64,000 nt of DNA from Polynucleobacter sp. MWH-Braz-FAM2G (GCF_018687635.1 NZ_CP061300.1:1116001-1180000); one strand, 5' to 3'; numbered from the stretch's first letter, positions 20,331-30,057 are shown. Notes: generated from the sequence alone by a model not told the origin. Numbers and translations are program-made.

Positions 20331-21158
20331 ATGATACCAACCCCACCCATCCCATCACAGATGCCTGCGCCCCCCTGGAGTTCATGGGAAAAATGGTTGC
20401 AATCACCTCCTGGACGCTATGTTTTAGCTTGGGAGCAAGGGTGTTTTGATCAAATAGTTGCCGACGTATTTGGTTTTCATGCCCTTCAAATTGGCCTGCC
20501 CCAATTAAACACACTAAATGAAAATCGGATGCCTTTGCAGGCCCTACTTATTCACTCCAATGACAACCGCAGTCATGCCGCTCGTTTTAACTGGCATCTA
20601 GTTCAAGGGGATAGCACAGAGCTTCCCTTTGCAAATGAAAGCTTGGATTTAATCGTGCTGCCCCATGTCTTAGAATTCGCTACCGACCCTCACCAGATTT
20701 TGCGCGAAGTGGATAGAGTATTAAGACCCGAAGGGCGCCTAATTATTTCTGGCTTCAATCCCGCCAGCCTGTGGGGTGCAAGACAATATCTCAGTAGATT
20801 GGTCGGAACTCCCTATCTTCCAAGAGATGGGCAATTTATCAGTCTTATTCGGATAAAAGACTGGCTAGAACTACTAAACTTTTCTCTCGATCGGGGTCAC
20901 TTTGGGTGCTACAAGCTCCCCCTTCAAGGTGAGTCTGTAATGGGTAAGATGGACTTTCTTGAAAAGATGGGTAATCGTTGGTGGCCAATATTTGGTGCTG
21001 TTTTTTTGGTTTCCGCCATTAAACGTCAGCAAGGAATGAGAATGATTGGTCCAGCTTCGCTAGCCCGCATTCCAGCAATTAAGCAATTGAGCCCCGCTGC
21101 CGAACGAAGCAATATTCAAAAACAACTGGCACAACTGACGGATGGGAATTCGGAATAA
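20331..21158 (+). CDS. Class I SAM-dependent methyltransferase
   Basis: A 275-aa protein. The core has a post-[56 protein letters not shown] block, typical of methyltransferase type 11 proteins that act on small molecules or lipid-soluble quinones. The first SAM-binding glycine loop is degenerate here. Two possible starts exist, ATG 20331 and ATG 20361 (MPAPPWSSW), neither with a good ribosome binding site. The gloB-methyltransferase-rnhA-dnaQ neighbourhood is known in betaproteobacteria; the substrate is unknown. Its 3' end lies five bases before the rnhA start preferred here. Confidence 0.85.
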   Translation: MIPTPPIPSQMPAPPWSSWEKWLQSPPGRYVLAWEQGCFDQIVADVFGFHALQIGLPQLNTLNENRMPLQALLIHSNDNRSHAARFNWHLVQGDSTELPFANESLDLIVLPHVLEFATDPHQILREVDRVLRPEGRLIISGFNPASLWGARQYLSRLVGTPYLPRDGQFISLIRIKDWLELLNFSLDRGHFGCYKLPLQGESVMGKMDFLEKMGNRWWPIFGAVFLVSAIKRQQGMRMIGPASLARIPAIKQLSPAAERSNIQKQLAQLTDGNSE

Positions 21159-21162
21159 ATTT

Positions 21163-21615
21163 ATGCCTCACTCCACACAACCCCACATCGTCATATATAC
21201 CGATGGAGCCTGTAAAGGCAATCCTGGCCCCGGTGGTTGGGGAGCTGTTTTACGCTCAGGAAGTCATGAAAAGCACATACATGGTGGCGAGAAACTGACA
21301 ACCAATAATCGCATGGAAATATGCGCAGTGATTTTTGCTCTAAAGGCGCTAAAACAGCGCAGTAGCGTAGAACTCTGGACAGACTCTCAATACGTCCAAA
21401 AAGGGGTTACAGAATGGCTGGAGGGCTGGAAGAAAAGAGGCTGGAAGACAGCCAGTAAGGATCCTGTTAAAAATGCTGACCTCTGGCAAGAGCTAGATTC
21501 CCTCCTCCCAAAACATGAAATATCGTGGCACTGGGTCCGAGGTCATAATGGGCACCCTGGTAACGAGCTGGCGGATCAGCTTGCCAATAAGGGTGTTGAG
21601 GAATTTTTGCCTTAA
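21163..21615 (+). CDS. rnhA: Ribonuclease HI
   Basis: Degrades the RNA strand of RNA:DNA hybrids during replication and R-loop removal. The four catalytic acidic residues are visible: Asp in [17 protein letters not shown], Glu in [10 protein letters not shown], Asp in ELWTDSQYV, and Asp in [10 protein letters not shown]. The basic helix [11 protein letters not shown] matches the handle region. An upstream in-frame ATG at 21142 would overlap the methyltransferase; the ATG at 21163 gives the normal start and about 150 aa. In many proteobacteria rnhA is adjacent to dnaQ; here the RND pump genes stand between them. Confidence 0.96.
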   Translation: MPHSTQPHIVIYTDGACKGNPGPGGWGAVLRSGSHEKHIHGGEKLTTNNRMEICAVIFALKALKQRSSVELWTDSQYVQKGVTEWLEGWKKRGWKTASKDPVKNADLWQELDSLLPKHEISWHWVRGHNGHPGNELADQLANKGVEEFLP

Positions 21616-21724
21616 TAGAAGACCTACTCTTGGGCACCTTTTGAGTCATCTTATGAGAGAATGATTCTGCTTCAAATTGCTGAAAACAGTAAAAATCCCA
21701 TATAAAACCTAGAAAAACGAGACT

Positions 21725-23044
21725 GTGTCAAAAATAGAATCCTCATTCGACAAGGCACTCGCCAAGCTTGTGCAATTTAAAAATGCTGTCAAAGTCCGCC
21801 TATGCTCTGTTTGGCAAAAGCAGTCGCCCAGATTTGATGCACTAAAGCGCTTGGATTATCCAACCGTTAAGTCCTTTGTCCTTCAATTTAAATGGCGCAT
21901 TCTATTAGTGCTGGTGGTCTTGTATGCGGGCTCAAAAGTCTATGACTACTTTTTTCCCGCCTCAGAAAAGGCAGGAGGTCCGATTACTGTAACTTCTGTT
22001 GTAGTTGAGAAAAAAGATATTCCTCTAATCATTGAAGCAACTGGCACGATTGTTTCCAATAGCATTGTCGATATTCGTCCAATGGTGACCAACACGGTGG
22101 CAAAGGTGGAAGTGAAAGATGGGCAGGAAGTTAAGGCGGGTGATTTGCTATTCACCCTCGATGACCGCAATGACAAAGCCAACTATGAAAAGCTAAAAGC
22201 CTTAGCCGATGATGCGCAAAAGCAATACCTTCGCGCCAAAGAACTAGTTGCTAAAAACTTTATCTCCAAAGCCGGTTTAGAAACTAGCCTTGCTAATGCC
22301 AAGTCCGCGCAAGCTGCTGCTCGCGCAGCTGAGGTTCAGCTCTCCTTTGACTATATCCGTTCACCAATTAATGGGCGCGCGGGAATTGTGAATGTATTCC
22401 CTGGATCACTTGTACAGGCTAGCAATATTGTTTCTACTGCAACGAGCTCCACCGCTACTTCAAGCGTTGGTTCTATGGTCACGATCACTCAATTGAACCC
22501 TATTAATGTTCAATTTGTTATTCCCGAAAAAGATATACCTATCATGCTGGAAAACCAGCTTGATGGGGAAGCCATGACTGTAAAAGTGGTCGTTGGAGAA
22601 AGCGGCAAAAAAACTTATGAGGGCAAGGTCTTAGTGATCGACAACCAAGTAGACCCATCAATTGCAGCGGTCCGAGTTAAAGCTCAGATACCTAATGACG
22701 ATAAAACTCTGTTACCTGGCCAATTTGCTCGCGTGTCATTAGTGGCGAATACCCTGAAGGACGCCTTGGCAGTCCCCTCTCAAGCTGTCATCATCAACGC
22801 ACGTGGCAAGATGGTGTACGTAATTGATAAAGACGGGAAAGCCGTTTCCAAGCCAATCAAGGTTGTCTACGAATACCAAGGATTAACAGTAATTACAGGT
22901 ATTGAACCTGGCGATAGAGTTGTAGTTGAAGGCAAACAAAATCTTCGCCCTGGAAGCAAGGTGCGTGAAGCTAAATCGCCAACTCCTGCAAATACATCCG
23001 GTGCGCCTGCCCCAGCATCCTCAACGGCTACCGAGAAAAAATGA
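21725..23044 (+). CDS. RND efflux periplasmic adaptor (membrane fusion protein)
   Basis: HlyD/MdtA-type adaptor linking an inner-membrane RND pump to an outer-membrane channel. Starting at GTG, the protein has an unusual about 54-residue basic cytoplasmic N-terminus before a single membrane helix (about 57-75). Next come the lipoyl half-motif SIVDIRPMVTNTVAKVEVKDGQEVKAGDLLFTLD, a helical hairpin rich in Ala/Lys, and barrel segments such as SFDYIRSPINGRAGI. The C-terminus is a Pro/Ala/Ser tail. It overlaps the pump gene by four bases (ATGA). No outer-membrane factor gene is nearby. Confidence 0.93.
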   Translation: MSKIESSFDKALAKLVQFKNAVKVRLCSVWQKQSPRFDALKRLDYPTVKSFVLQFKWRILLVLVVLYAGSKVYDYFFPASEKAGGPITVTSVVVEKKDIPLIIEATGTIVSNSIVDIRPMVTNTVAKVEVKDGQEVKAGDLLFTLDDRNDKANYEKLKALADDAQKQYLRAKELVAKNFISKAGLETSLANAKSAQAAARAAEVQLSFDYIRSPINGRAGIVNVFPGSLVQASNIVSTATSSTATSSVGSMVTITQLNPINVQFVIPEKDIPIMLENQLDGEAMTVKVVVGESGKKTYEGKVLVIDNQVDPSIAAVRVKAQIPNDDKTLLPGQFARVSLVANTLKDALAVPSQAVIINARGKMVYVIDKDGKAVSKPIKVVYEYQGLTVITGIEPGDRVVVEGKQNLRPGSKVREAKSPTPANTSGAPAPASSTATEKK

Positions 23045-26000
23045 CGCTTTCCGAGTTATGTATTCGACGCCCTGTAATGACGGTGTTGCTATCTATAGCT
23101 ACCGTCATAGCAGGTACCGTTGCATATCTAAAGATTCCTGTAGCCGCTCTCCCAAGCTTTAATTCACCCGTTATTTCTGTAAGCGCTTCTTTGCCAGGCG
23201 CTTCACCAGAGAATATGGCCTCAGCAGTTGCGTTGCCACTTGAAAAAGAATTTTCTACTATCGACGGCATTAATGTTATTAGCTCAACTAATTCGCTTGG
23301 AAGCACGAGCATTACTCTAGAATTTAATAACGACAGAGATATCGATAAGGCGGCGGTAGATGTGCAGGCTGCCCTCTTGCGAGCACAAAAACGTCTTCCT
23401 ATAGAGATGACTGTTCCACCGTCTTATCGCAAAATTAATCCATCCGATACACCGGTCTTAGTGGTGCGCATGAGCTCACCATCCATCAGCCTTTCAGATA
23501 TTAACCAGTACGCAGAAAACCTTGTCTCTCCAAATCTCTCGACTATTAGTGGTGTTGCTCAGGTATTGGTATATGGCGCCAAACGATATGCCGTTCGTGT
23601 TCGCGTCCATCCAGACGCATTAGCAAATCGCAACCTGACTATCGATGATGTTGCCATTGCAGTGAATAAAGCAAACTCCAATAGTCCTGTTGGTGTTTTG
23701 GATGGGCCCCGGCAAGCTATCACTATTTATGCCAACCCTCAATTAGTAAGGCCTGAGGAATTTGCAAATTTAATTGTGAGCCAAAAAAATGGCTTGCCAA
23801 TTTATTTAAAAGATGTGGCTGATGTTATAGAGAGCTATGAGGATGTCAAAACTCTGGCCAGCTCAAATGGAGAGCGTTCAATCGCAGTTGCTGTTTTAAG
23901 GCAACCTGGTGCTAATACTGTTGAGGTAGTGAATGCTGTTAAACAGCTACTTCCACAGCTACAAAAACAAATGCCTGAGTCGATTAGGCTGCAACTTTTA
24001 AACGATCGCTCTCTTTCTATTATTGAAGCAATACATGATGTCAATATCACTTTGGCTTTAACGGTGTTGCTGGTGATATTGGTTATCTTTTTATTCTTAA
24101 AGCATATTTCTGCGACTGTTATTCCATCAATAAGCCTGCCAATTTCTCTCATTGGCGCCTTTTTCTTGCTTTACTTTATGGGCTACAGTCTCGACAACAT
24201 CTCTCTATTGGGTATTACGCTCGCTGTTGGCTTGGTTGTTGATGACGCTATTGTTGTACTCGAAAACATCATGCGTTATGTTGAGCAAGGAATGGATCCT
24301 CTAAAAGCCTCGCTTAAAGGAAGTAAGGAGGTCGGATTCACCATTATTTCAATCTCCATCTCTTTGGTGGCGGTTTTTATCCCACTCTTTTTTATGGCTG
24401 GCCCAATAGGCTTGCTCTTTAGAGAATTTGCAGTAGTGGTATCCCTATCTATCTTGGTTTCTGCTGTAGTTTCCTTAACGGTAGTGCCAATGCTCTGCAG
24501 CCGCTTTCTGCCAAAACCAGGTCAACACGCCAAAGAGTACGCAATCAATAAAAAATTCGATCGCATATTCGATTGGATGCTCAAGACATATGTTCATTAT
24601 TTGGATCTTGCTCTAAAAAATCGCAGAATTGTTTTATGGGGTGCTTTATCGACCTTTGCCCTCACAGTAATACTATTTATCAATAGTCCAAAAGGTTTTT
24701 TTCCAGAGGAAGATATTGGCCAAATTCTTGCTACGACAGAAGCTTCGGAAGATATTTCTTTTAGAGCAATGTTGGCATTACAAGATCAAGCGGCTGAATT
24801 GGTAAATACCGACCCTAATGTAGCAAGTTCAATTTCAGTCATTGGCGGCGGCGCTAGCTCAGGTTACAACACAGGTCGAATATTTATTATTCTCAAACCA
24901 AAAAGCGATCGCGCCAAAATGGCTAAGATCATGGAAGGTTTACGCACCAAGTTCAAAGAGATACCTGGCTTACAAGTCTATATGCGCCCGGTGCAAAACT
25001 TACAACTTGGAGGCAAGAGTAGTAAGAGTCGCTATCAATTTACGCTCCAAAGTGTTGGCTTTGATGGCGTCAATGAATGGGCTGACAAGCTTATGCAAAA
25101 AATGCGGGCTGATCCTATGTTTAGAGACGTAACTAGCGACTCCCAAATGAAAGGTTTGAACGTCAAGATCAATATTGACCGTGAAAAAGCCGCAAGTGCG
25201 GGAGTAAGTATTGCTGACATTCGCACTGCACTCTATTCTGCCTATGGGGAGAAACAAGTCTCCACAATCTACACGCCTGTAAATACCTACTATGTAATCT
25301 TGGAGGCGGCTGTTGAAGATCGTCAGTACGAAACCGATCTCAATAAGATATTTGTTCGTGGTCGAGCAACTGATAAGCTAATTCCACTATCTAGCCTCGC
25401 TACGTTTACTCGTACGGTGGGCCCTACCGCCGTCAATCATCAAGGTCAAATCCCTGCGGTAACTCTGTCTTTTAATTTGGCGCCAGACGTTTTCTTGGGT
25501 GATGCCACAAAACAGATCGAGGCATTTACAAAGGCAATTGACCTACCCCCATCCATTATTACCAGTTATGGTGGTGATGCTGCGGTCTTTAAGAGCAATC
25601 AATCTGGTCAGCTGATATTGATCTTCTCTGCTTTGGGCGTGATCTACATATTGCTTGGGGTTTTATATGAGAGCTATATTCACCCATTAACTATTTTGGC
25701 GGGCTTACCCTCTGCGGCAATAGGTGCAATCTTGGCTTTACGTATATTTGGTTTTGAATTAACGATCATTGCTTCTATTGGCATCTTATTGCTAATTGGT
25801 ATTGTGAAGAAGAATGCGATTCTGATGATTGACTTCGCATTAGAGGCTCAGCGCAACCAAGGAATGACTCCAGAAAAAGCTATTCGGGAGGCCTGCATCT
25901 TGCGCTTCCGCCCGATTATGATGACCACTTTTGCTGCATTAATGGGTGCACTTCCAATTGCATTTGGTTTGGGTGCTGGCGCAGAACTGCGCCAACCATT

Positions 26001-26139
26001 AGGTATTAGTGTTGCTGGTGGCCTTATCTTCTCCCAATTTGTTACGCTAATCATCACACCGGTGATTTATCTTTATCTTGATAAATTTGCTGGCAATGGA
26101 CCGATGGATATTCCAGCCTCTGTGCTTGAGGGAACTTAA
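23041..26139 (+). CDS. RND multidrug efflux permease (AcrB/MdtB family)
   Basis: A 1032-aa proton-driven exporter. The N-terminal helix is followed by the porter domain; TM4 has the proton-relay Asp pair in GLVVDDAIVVLENIMR, and TM10 the matching Lys in GIVKKNAILMIDFALEAQ. The signature GGLIFSQFVTLIITPVIYLYLD ends the last helix. Both large periplasmic loops (about 40-330 and 560-870) are intact, so the pump looks functional. The start (MTLSELCIRRPVM) overlaps the adaptor gene, and the stop overlaps the dnaQ start (TAATG). Substrates cannot be inferred. Confidence 0.95.
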   Translation: MTLSELCIRRPVMTVLLSIATVIAGTVAYLKIPVAALPSFNSPVISVSASLPGASPENMASAVALPLEKEFSTIDGINVISSTNSLGSTSITLEFNNDRDIDKAAVDVQAALLRAQKRLPIEMTVPPSYRKINPSDTPVLVVRMSSPSISLSDINQYAENLVSPNLSTISGVAQVLVYGAKRYAVRVRVHPDALANRNLTIDDVAIAVNKANSNSPVGVLDGPRQAITIYANPQLVRPEEFANLIVSQKNGLPIYLKDVADVIESYEDVKTLASSNGERSIAVAVLRQPGANTVEVVNAVKQLLPQLQKQMPESIRLQLLNDRSLSIIEAIHDVNITLALTVLLVILVIFLFLKHISATVIPSISLPISLIGAFFLLYFMGYSLDNISLLGITLAVGLVVDDAIVVLENIMRYVEQGMDPLKASLKGSKEVGFTIISISISLVAVFIPLFFMAGPIGLLFREFAVVVSLSILVSAVVSLTVVPMLCSRFLPKPGQHAKEYAINKKFDRIFDWMLKTYVHYLDLALKNRRIVLWGALSTFALTVILFINSPKGFFPEEDIGQILATTEASEDISFRAMLALQDQAAELVNTDPNVASSISVIGGGASSGYNTGRIFIILKPKSDRAKMAKIMEGLRTKFKEIPGLQVYMRPVQNLQLGGKSSKSRYQFTLQSVGFDGVNEWADKLMQKMRADPMFRDVTSDSQMKGLNVKINIDREKAASAGVSIADIRTALYSAYGEKQVSTIYTPVNTYYVILEAAVEDRQYETDLNKIFVRGRATDKLIPLSSLATFTRTVGPTAVNHQGQIPAVTLSFNLAPDVFLGDATKQIEAFTKAIDLPPSIITSYGGDAAVFKSNQSGQLILIFSALGVIYILLGVLYESYIHPLTILAGLPSAAIGAILALRIFGFELTIIASIGILLLIGIVKKNAILMIDFALEAQRNQGMTPEKAIREACILRFRPIMMTTFAALMGALPIAFGLGAGAELRQPLGISVAGGLIFSQFVTLIITPVIYLYLDKFAGNGPMDIPASVLEGT

Positions 26140-26855
26140 TGCGTCAAGTTATTCTCGATACTGAAACAACAGGGCTAAACCCCGCAACTGGAGATCGAAT
26201 TATTGAGATTGGTTGCGTGGAAATGGTGGGTCGTCGCTTAACCGATAGAACCTTTCATTACTACATCAATCCAGAACGCGATATTGATGCAGGCGCTTTT
26301 GCAGTTCATGGTCTTTCACGAGAATTTCTATCCGATAAACCCATTTTTGCGAATATTGTTGATCAATTAATAGAATTCGTGGATGGCGCTGAAGTCGTGA
26401 TTCATAACGCAGCTTTCGACTTAGGCTTTTTGGATAATGAATTTGCTCTATTAAAACGCCCACCCTTCCGCAATCTCGCATCTAAGATAACCGATACGCT
26501 TTTAGATGCGCGTCAAATGTTTCCAGGAAAACGTAATTCCTTGGATGCTTTGTGTGAACGCTTTTCAATTAGCAATAAACACCGAACTTTGCACGGTGCA
26601 TTATTAGATGCCCAGCTACTGGCTGAAGTCTATGTAGCAATGACAAGAGGTCAAGAGGACCTCTCAATTGATTTAATTGACTACACAGTAGGCACTGACT
26701 CAACTGGTCATAACAAGACTTTACCGAGCAACTTAAAAGTTCTAGCAGCTAGCGATACTGAAGTACAAAGTCATGAAAAAATTCTTGCTGAAATTGCAAA
26801 AGCAAGTAAAAAGGACCCCGTTTGGAGTCCTTCAAATACAGTGATCCAAAGTTAA
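26139..26855 (+). CDS. dnaQ: DNA polymerase III epsilon subunit (3'-5' proofreading exonuclease)
   Basis: DEDDh exonuclease of the replicative polymerase core. The motifs are ExoI VILDTETTGLNP, ExoII HNAAFDLGFLDNE and ExoIII HGALLDAQLLAEVY. After the exonuclease domain GQEDLSI aligns with the E. coli clamp-binding site (GQTSMAF), so beta-clamp contact is probably kept. The C-terminal about 60 residues would bind the alpha subunit. Its ATG overlaps the stop of the RND pump gene, so its translation may be coupled to an efflux gene, which is unusual for a replication gene. The 3' end carries a hairpin serving the convergent gene. Confidence 0.96.
   Translation: MRQVILDTETTGLNPATGDRIIEIGCVEMVGRRLTDRTFHYYINPERDIDAGAFAVHGLSREFLSDKPIFANIVDQLIEFVDGAEVVIHNAAFDLGFLDNEFALLKRPPFRNLASKITDTLLDARQMFPGKRNSLDALCERFSISNKHRTLHGALLDAQLLAEVYVAMTRGQEDLSIDLIDYTVGTDSTGHNKTLPSNLKVLAASDTEVQSHEKILAEIAKASKKDPVWSPSNTVIQS
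26808..26833 (-). terminator. Terminator for the tartrate/malate dehydrogenase gene inside dnaQ
   Basis: On the minus strand AAGGAC and GTCCTT (6 bp, with an inner CC/GG pair) are followed by TTTTTAC. It lies 23 bases past the end of the convergent dehydrogenase gene, within the last codons of dnaQ. The U run is only useful to the minus-strand transcript. Confidence 0.7.
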
Positions 26856-27947
26856 TTAAACTGCTGCCGCAATCGCTTTACCCAAATCATCTGTTTTTGC
26901 AGAGCCGCCCAAATCTGGTGTCAACGGTGCATTACCTGGTCCAGAAGCCAAAACACTCTCAATTGCATTAAATATGGCTTTTCCTGCCTCGGGGTAGCCA
27001 AGATGATCCAACATCATCGCCCCGCTCCAAATCTGACCAATCGGATTTGCGATCATCTTGCCAAAAATATCTGGCGCAGAACCATGGACTGGCTCAAATA
27101 AAGATGGGAATTTTCCTTCTGGATTAATGCTGCCAGATGGCGCAACCGCAATTGTGCCCGTGCAAGCGGGACCTAAATCCGATAGAATATCTCCAAACAA
27201 ATTACTTGCAACCACTACATCGAAACGATCGGGATTCATTACAAAGTGGGCAGCCAATATATCAATGTGGTATTTGTCAGTCCTAACGTCACCGAATTTC
27301 TTTGACATGGCCTCAACACGTTCATCCCAATATGGCATGGTTATGGCGATACCGTTAGACTTTGTGGCTGAAGTGAGATGCTTTTTTGGACGGCTTTGAG
27401 CCAAATCAAAAGCGTATTGCAAAATTCGATCTACGCCCTGTCTGGTGAAAATAGATTCTTGAATAACAAATTCACGGTCAGTATCGGGGAACATTTTTCC
27501 GCCAACGCTGGAATACTCGCCTTCAGTATTTTCACGAACCACAAAGAAATCAATATCACCCGGTTTACGATTAGCCAATGGACATGGGACACCTGGTAGC
27601 AAGCGTACAGGTCGTAAATTTACGTACTGGTCAAACCCTCTACGAAATTGAATCAGGCTACCCCACAAAGAAACATGGTCTGGAAGAATGTCTGGCATGC
27701 CAACAGCACCAAAGAAAATTGCGTCGTACTTCATGAGCGTGTCAAACCAATCGTCTGGCATCATTTTGCCGTGCTTAAGGTAGTAGTCACAGCTTGCGAA
27801 ATCAAAATGGTCGAACTGCATACCAATATTAAATTTTCGGTTAGCGGCTTCTAGTGCGCGCACGCCTTCTGGCATTACCTCTTTACCAATTCCATCACCA
27901 GGAATAACGGCAATTTTGGGATTCTTAAAAATCTTTTTGGAGTTCAT
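26856..27947 (-). CDS. Tartrate dehydrogenase / D-malate dehydrogenase family enzyme
   Basis: NAD-dependent beta-decarboxylating dehydrogenase of the isocitrate/isopropylmalate superfamily. Visible blocks are VIPGDGIGKEVMPEG, the substrate loop RRGFDQYVNLRPVRLLPGV, VRENTEGEYSSVGG, the KSN lysine segment, metal-binding ASNLFGDILSDLG and EPVHGSAPDIFGK. SLWGSLIQFRRGFDQY and the long C-terminal DMILDH-like MMLDHLG favour tartrate or D-malate over isopropylmalate. Length 363 aa fits TtuC/DmlA. Distinguishing tartrate from D-malate needs biochemistry. It ends tail to tail with dnaQ. Confidence 0.87.
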   Translation of the reverse strand: MNSKKIFKNPKIAVIPGDGIGKEVMPEGVRALEAANRKFNIGMQFDHFDFASCDYYLKHGKMMPDDWFDTLMKYDAIFFGAVGMPDILPDHVSLWGSLIQFRRGFDQYVNLRPVRLLPGVPCPLANRKPGDIDFFVVRENTEGEYSSVGGKMFPDTDREFVIQESIFTRQGVDRILQYAFDLAQSRPKKHLTSATKSNGIAITMPYWDERVEAMSKKFGDVRTDKYHIDILAAHFVMNPDRFDVVVASNLFGDILSDLGPACTGTIAVAPSGSINPEGKFPSLFEPVHGSAPDIFGKMIANPIGQIWSGAMMLDHLGYPEAGKAIFNAIESVLASGPGNAPLTPDLGGSAKTDDLGKAIAAAV

Positions 27948-27996
27948 GAATAACCTGTCTCGTTTTATTTTGAAATATTTAGAATTTTACAAATGT

Positions 27997-28677
27997 CTAG
28001 CTTATGGCGCGTCGAATGTCATCAGGAACTTTTTTGCCGCCCTTTTCCACTGATTCGCTATCGTAGTCAGATGTGGTTTCAATTGTCTCTGGCATAGCCT
28101 CAATCATGCGCACATTATCCTTGGGGCATATTGGAGCACCATAGCTAGCCCATTTTTTGAGGAGCGTGACCTCGTAGCCACATTGTCCACACTTTGCCTT
28201 GCTGCGACTTGCATTGCTGGGTCGTGGTGGCGGGAAAACAATCGCTTGATGCGGGTATGGGCCTAATTCTTGGCTAATCATCATTAGCTTTACAGTGAGC
28301 TCCTCGGTAGCATGTGCCATTCTGGCTGGACCCTCTAATCCAACCGTTTGAGCAATGCCTTTGAAATCCTCGCCATGACCGCTAAAACAATCATCTACCG
28401 CATGACAAAGCTCATGAACCAAGGTGTCTAAAAGCTGCACAGGCTCATCCAATTTTGGAGAGATAAAAATCTCATTGACACCCCCTCCCGAACGTTCACG
28501 TGGCCAGCATTGACCGAGCGTTGTTCTCGGGCTACTAGAGGCTGGAAATCCGCAAGAAACTCTAACTGGGGGTATCGCATATCCAGCCTTTGAAAATACT
28601 GGCTCTAAGTGCCGAACTGCGTCTTCTAGCCATGCTTCACGAACAGTATGTTGCTTCATCTTTTTACTTATCTTCAA
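27997..28677 (-). CDS. SprT-like zinc metallopeptidase domain protein
   Basis: A 226-aa cytoplasmic protein. The SprT-type metal site is VHELCHAVDDCFSGHGEDFK (about residue 85), with HExxH and the downstream His. A C-terminal zinc-ribbon half follows: KCGQCGYEV, then a later GAPICPKD cysteine. SprT domains occur in DNA-protein crosslink proteases and in bacterial proteins of unknown role. A peptidase activity is inferred from the motif only. It stands between the dehydrogenase and the divergent amidase gene. Confidence 0.82.
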   Translation of the reverse strand: MKISKKMKQHTVREAWLEDAVRHLEPVFSKAGYAIPPVRVSCGFPASSSPRTTLGQCWPRERSGGGVNEIFISPKLDEPVQLLDTLVHELCHAVDDCFSGHGEDFKGIAQTVGLEGPARMAHATEELTVKLMMISQELGPYPHQAIVFPPPRPSNASRSKAKCGQCGYEVTLLKKWASYGAPICPKDNVRMIEAMPETIETTSDYDSESVEKGGKKVPDDIRRAIS

Positions 28678-28739
28678 ACAAATTTCAAGAACATTAATCT
28701 TAAATTGCGATCATACGCCACCATAAGTAGAATAATGTA

Positions 28740-30050
28740 ATGAAAGATCTCGAAAGCCTCAGCGCCACCCAAGCCATTAAAGCACTCGCCAAAAGAGAAA
28801 TTAAGGCGACAAATCTATTGCTCTCCTGTTTAGACCGTATAGGTCAAAAAGAAAGCATTGTGAAAGCATGGGCTAGCCTAGGCAAAGAAAACGCCCTCTC
28901 AAGAGCTAGAGCGCTTGATAAGGGTGCTTTTCAGGGTTTATTGCATGGGCTTCCAATTGGAGTAAAGGATCTATATGACACCTACGATCTACCGACATCC
29001 TATGGATCCCCCATTTATGCAAACAATTACCCTAGCGCTGATGCCGTATCTGTAGCGCTGATGCGCCAAGCCGGTGGCATTATTCTTGGCAAAACCGTTA
29101 CTACAGAGTTTGCTACTTTTAAGAGTGGCGTTACCACTAATCCGCATCATTCCAAGCACACACCAGGCGGATCCTCCAGCGGCTCTGCAGCCGCGGTTGC
29201 TGATTTTATGGTGCCACTTGCCACGGGCAGCCAAACGGCAGGCTCTATTATTCGTCCAGCATCCTTTTGCGGCATTGTTGGCTTTAAGCCAAGCTTTGGC
29301 AAAGTGAGTATTGCCGGCATCAAAAGTCTTTCCATTACGCTAGACACAATGGGATGCTTCGGAAGAACTATTGAAGATGTTGGTTTAGGCGTTGCCGCAA
29401 TGAGCGGCGATCATCGCCTTGCAAAAATTGAAGCTTTGCACAATAAGCCACGTATTGCTATTTGCAAAACATCAAATTGGTCACTTGCAAATAAAGAGAC
29501 AGCTACAGCGCTTGCTGTTGCTCGTCATGCGGCTGAAATTATCTCTAAAGGAGCTGTTGCAGATCAGAAATTACCGAAGACTTGTGACGGACTTGCCCAA
29601 GCTCAATCTCGAATCATGCTCTCTGAGATGTCTCGTAGCCTAGCGTTCGAGCATTTTCACTATCCCAAAAAATTAAGCGCGCAACTCAGCAAGCAATTAA
29701 TTGAAGGTGCGCAAATTAGCTATGAGCAATACGCTAAAGATTTGCAGTTTGCCAATAGAGCCAGAGCATCAATGGCTGAGTTATTCAGCAATGAGATTGA
29801 TATTTTGATTGCCCCAAGCGCCACCGGTGAGGCACCAAATATTAAGGATGGCACGGGAGATCCAATTTTTTGCAGAGGATGGACCCTACTGGGTTTACCA
29901 TGCATCAACATTAATATGGGCAATGGTCCTAATGGTCTACCCGTTGGCATTCAGCTCATAGCAGGCCTAGGCAAAGACCATTTTTTACTCAGTGCCGCTA
30001 GGGCGTTTGCGCTAGCATTACCTGACCCCGTTTTGCGGGATCAGGCTTAA
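28740..30050 (+). CDS. Amidase signature family protein
   Basis: Amide hydrolase with the Ser-cisSer-Lys triad. Catalytic Lys76 lies in GLPIGVKDLYDT, cis-Ser145 in TPGGSSSGSAAAVA, and nucleophile Ser169 in GSQTAGSIIRPASFCGIVGFKPS. The C-terminal PVGIQLIAG is typical of the family. At 436 aa it is a little shorter than GatA, and it lacks gatB/gatC neighbours, so it is a catabolic or stand-alone amidase, not the tRNA amidotransferase. The adjacent Bug protein and oxidoreductases suggest scavenging of organic amides, by inference. Confidence 0.88.
   Translation: MKDLESLSATQAIKALAKREIKATNLLLSCLDRIGQKESIVKAWASLGKENALSRARALDKGAFQGLLHGLPIGVKDLYDTYDLPTSYGSPIYANNYPSADAVSVALMRQAGGIILGKTVTTEFATFKSGVTTNPHHSKHTPGGSSSGSAAAVADFMVPLATGSQTAGSIIRPASFCGIVGFKPSFGKVSIAGIKSLSITLDTMGCFGRTIEDVGLGVAAMSGDHRLAKIEALHNKPRIAICKTSNWSLANKETATALAVARHAAEIISKGAVADQKLPKTCDGLAQAQSRIMLSEMSRSLAFEHFHYPKKLSAQLSKQLIEGAQISYEQYAKDLQFANRARASMAELFSNEIDILIAPSATGEAPNIKDGTGDPIFCRGWTLLGLPCININMGNGPNGLPVGIQLIAGLGKDHFLLSAARAFALALPDPVLRDQA
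30021..30045. terminator. Inverted repeat at convergent gene ends
   Basis: CCTGA-c-CCCG and CGGG-a-TCAGG form a 9-bp stem, interrupted by one mismatch, in the last codons of the amidase gene. No U-rich run follows on either strand, so it is a rho-independent terminator only in shape; it may mark the end between the convergent amidase and Bug genes. Confidence 0.45.
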
Positions 30051-30057
30051 AACCTAT

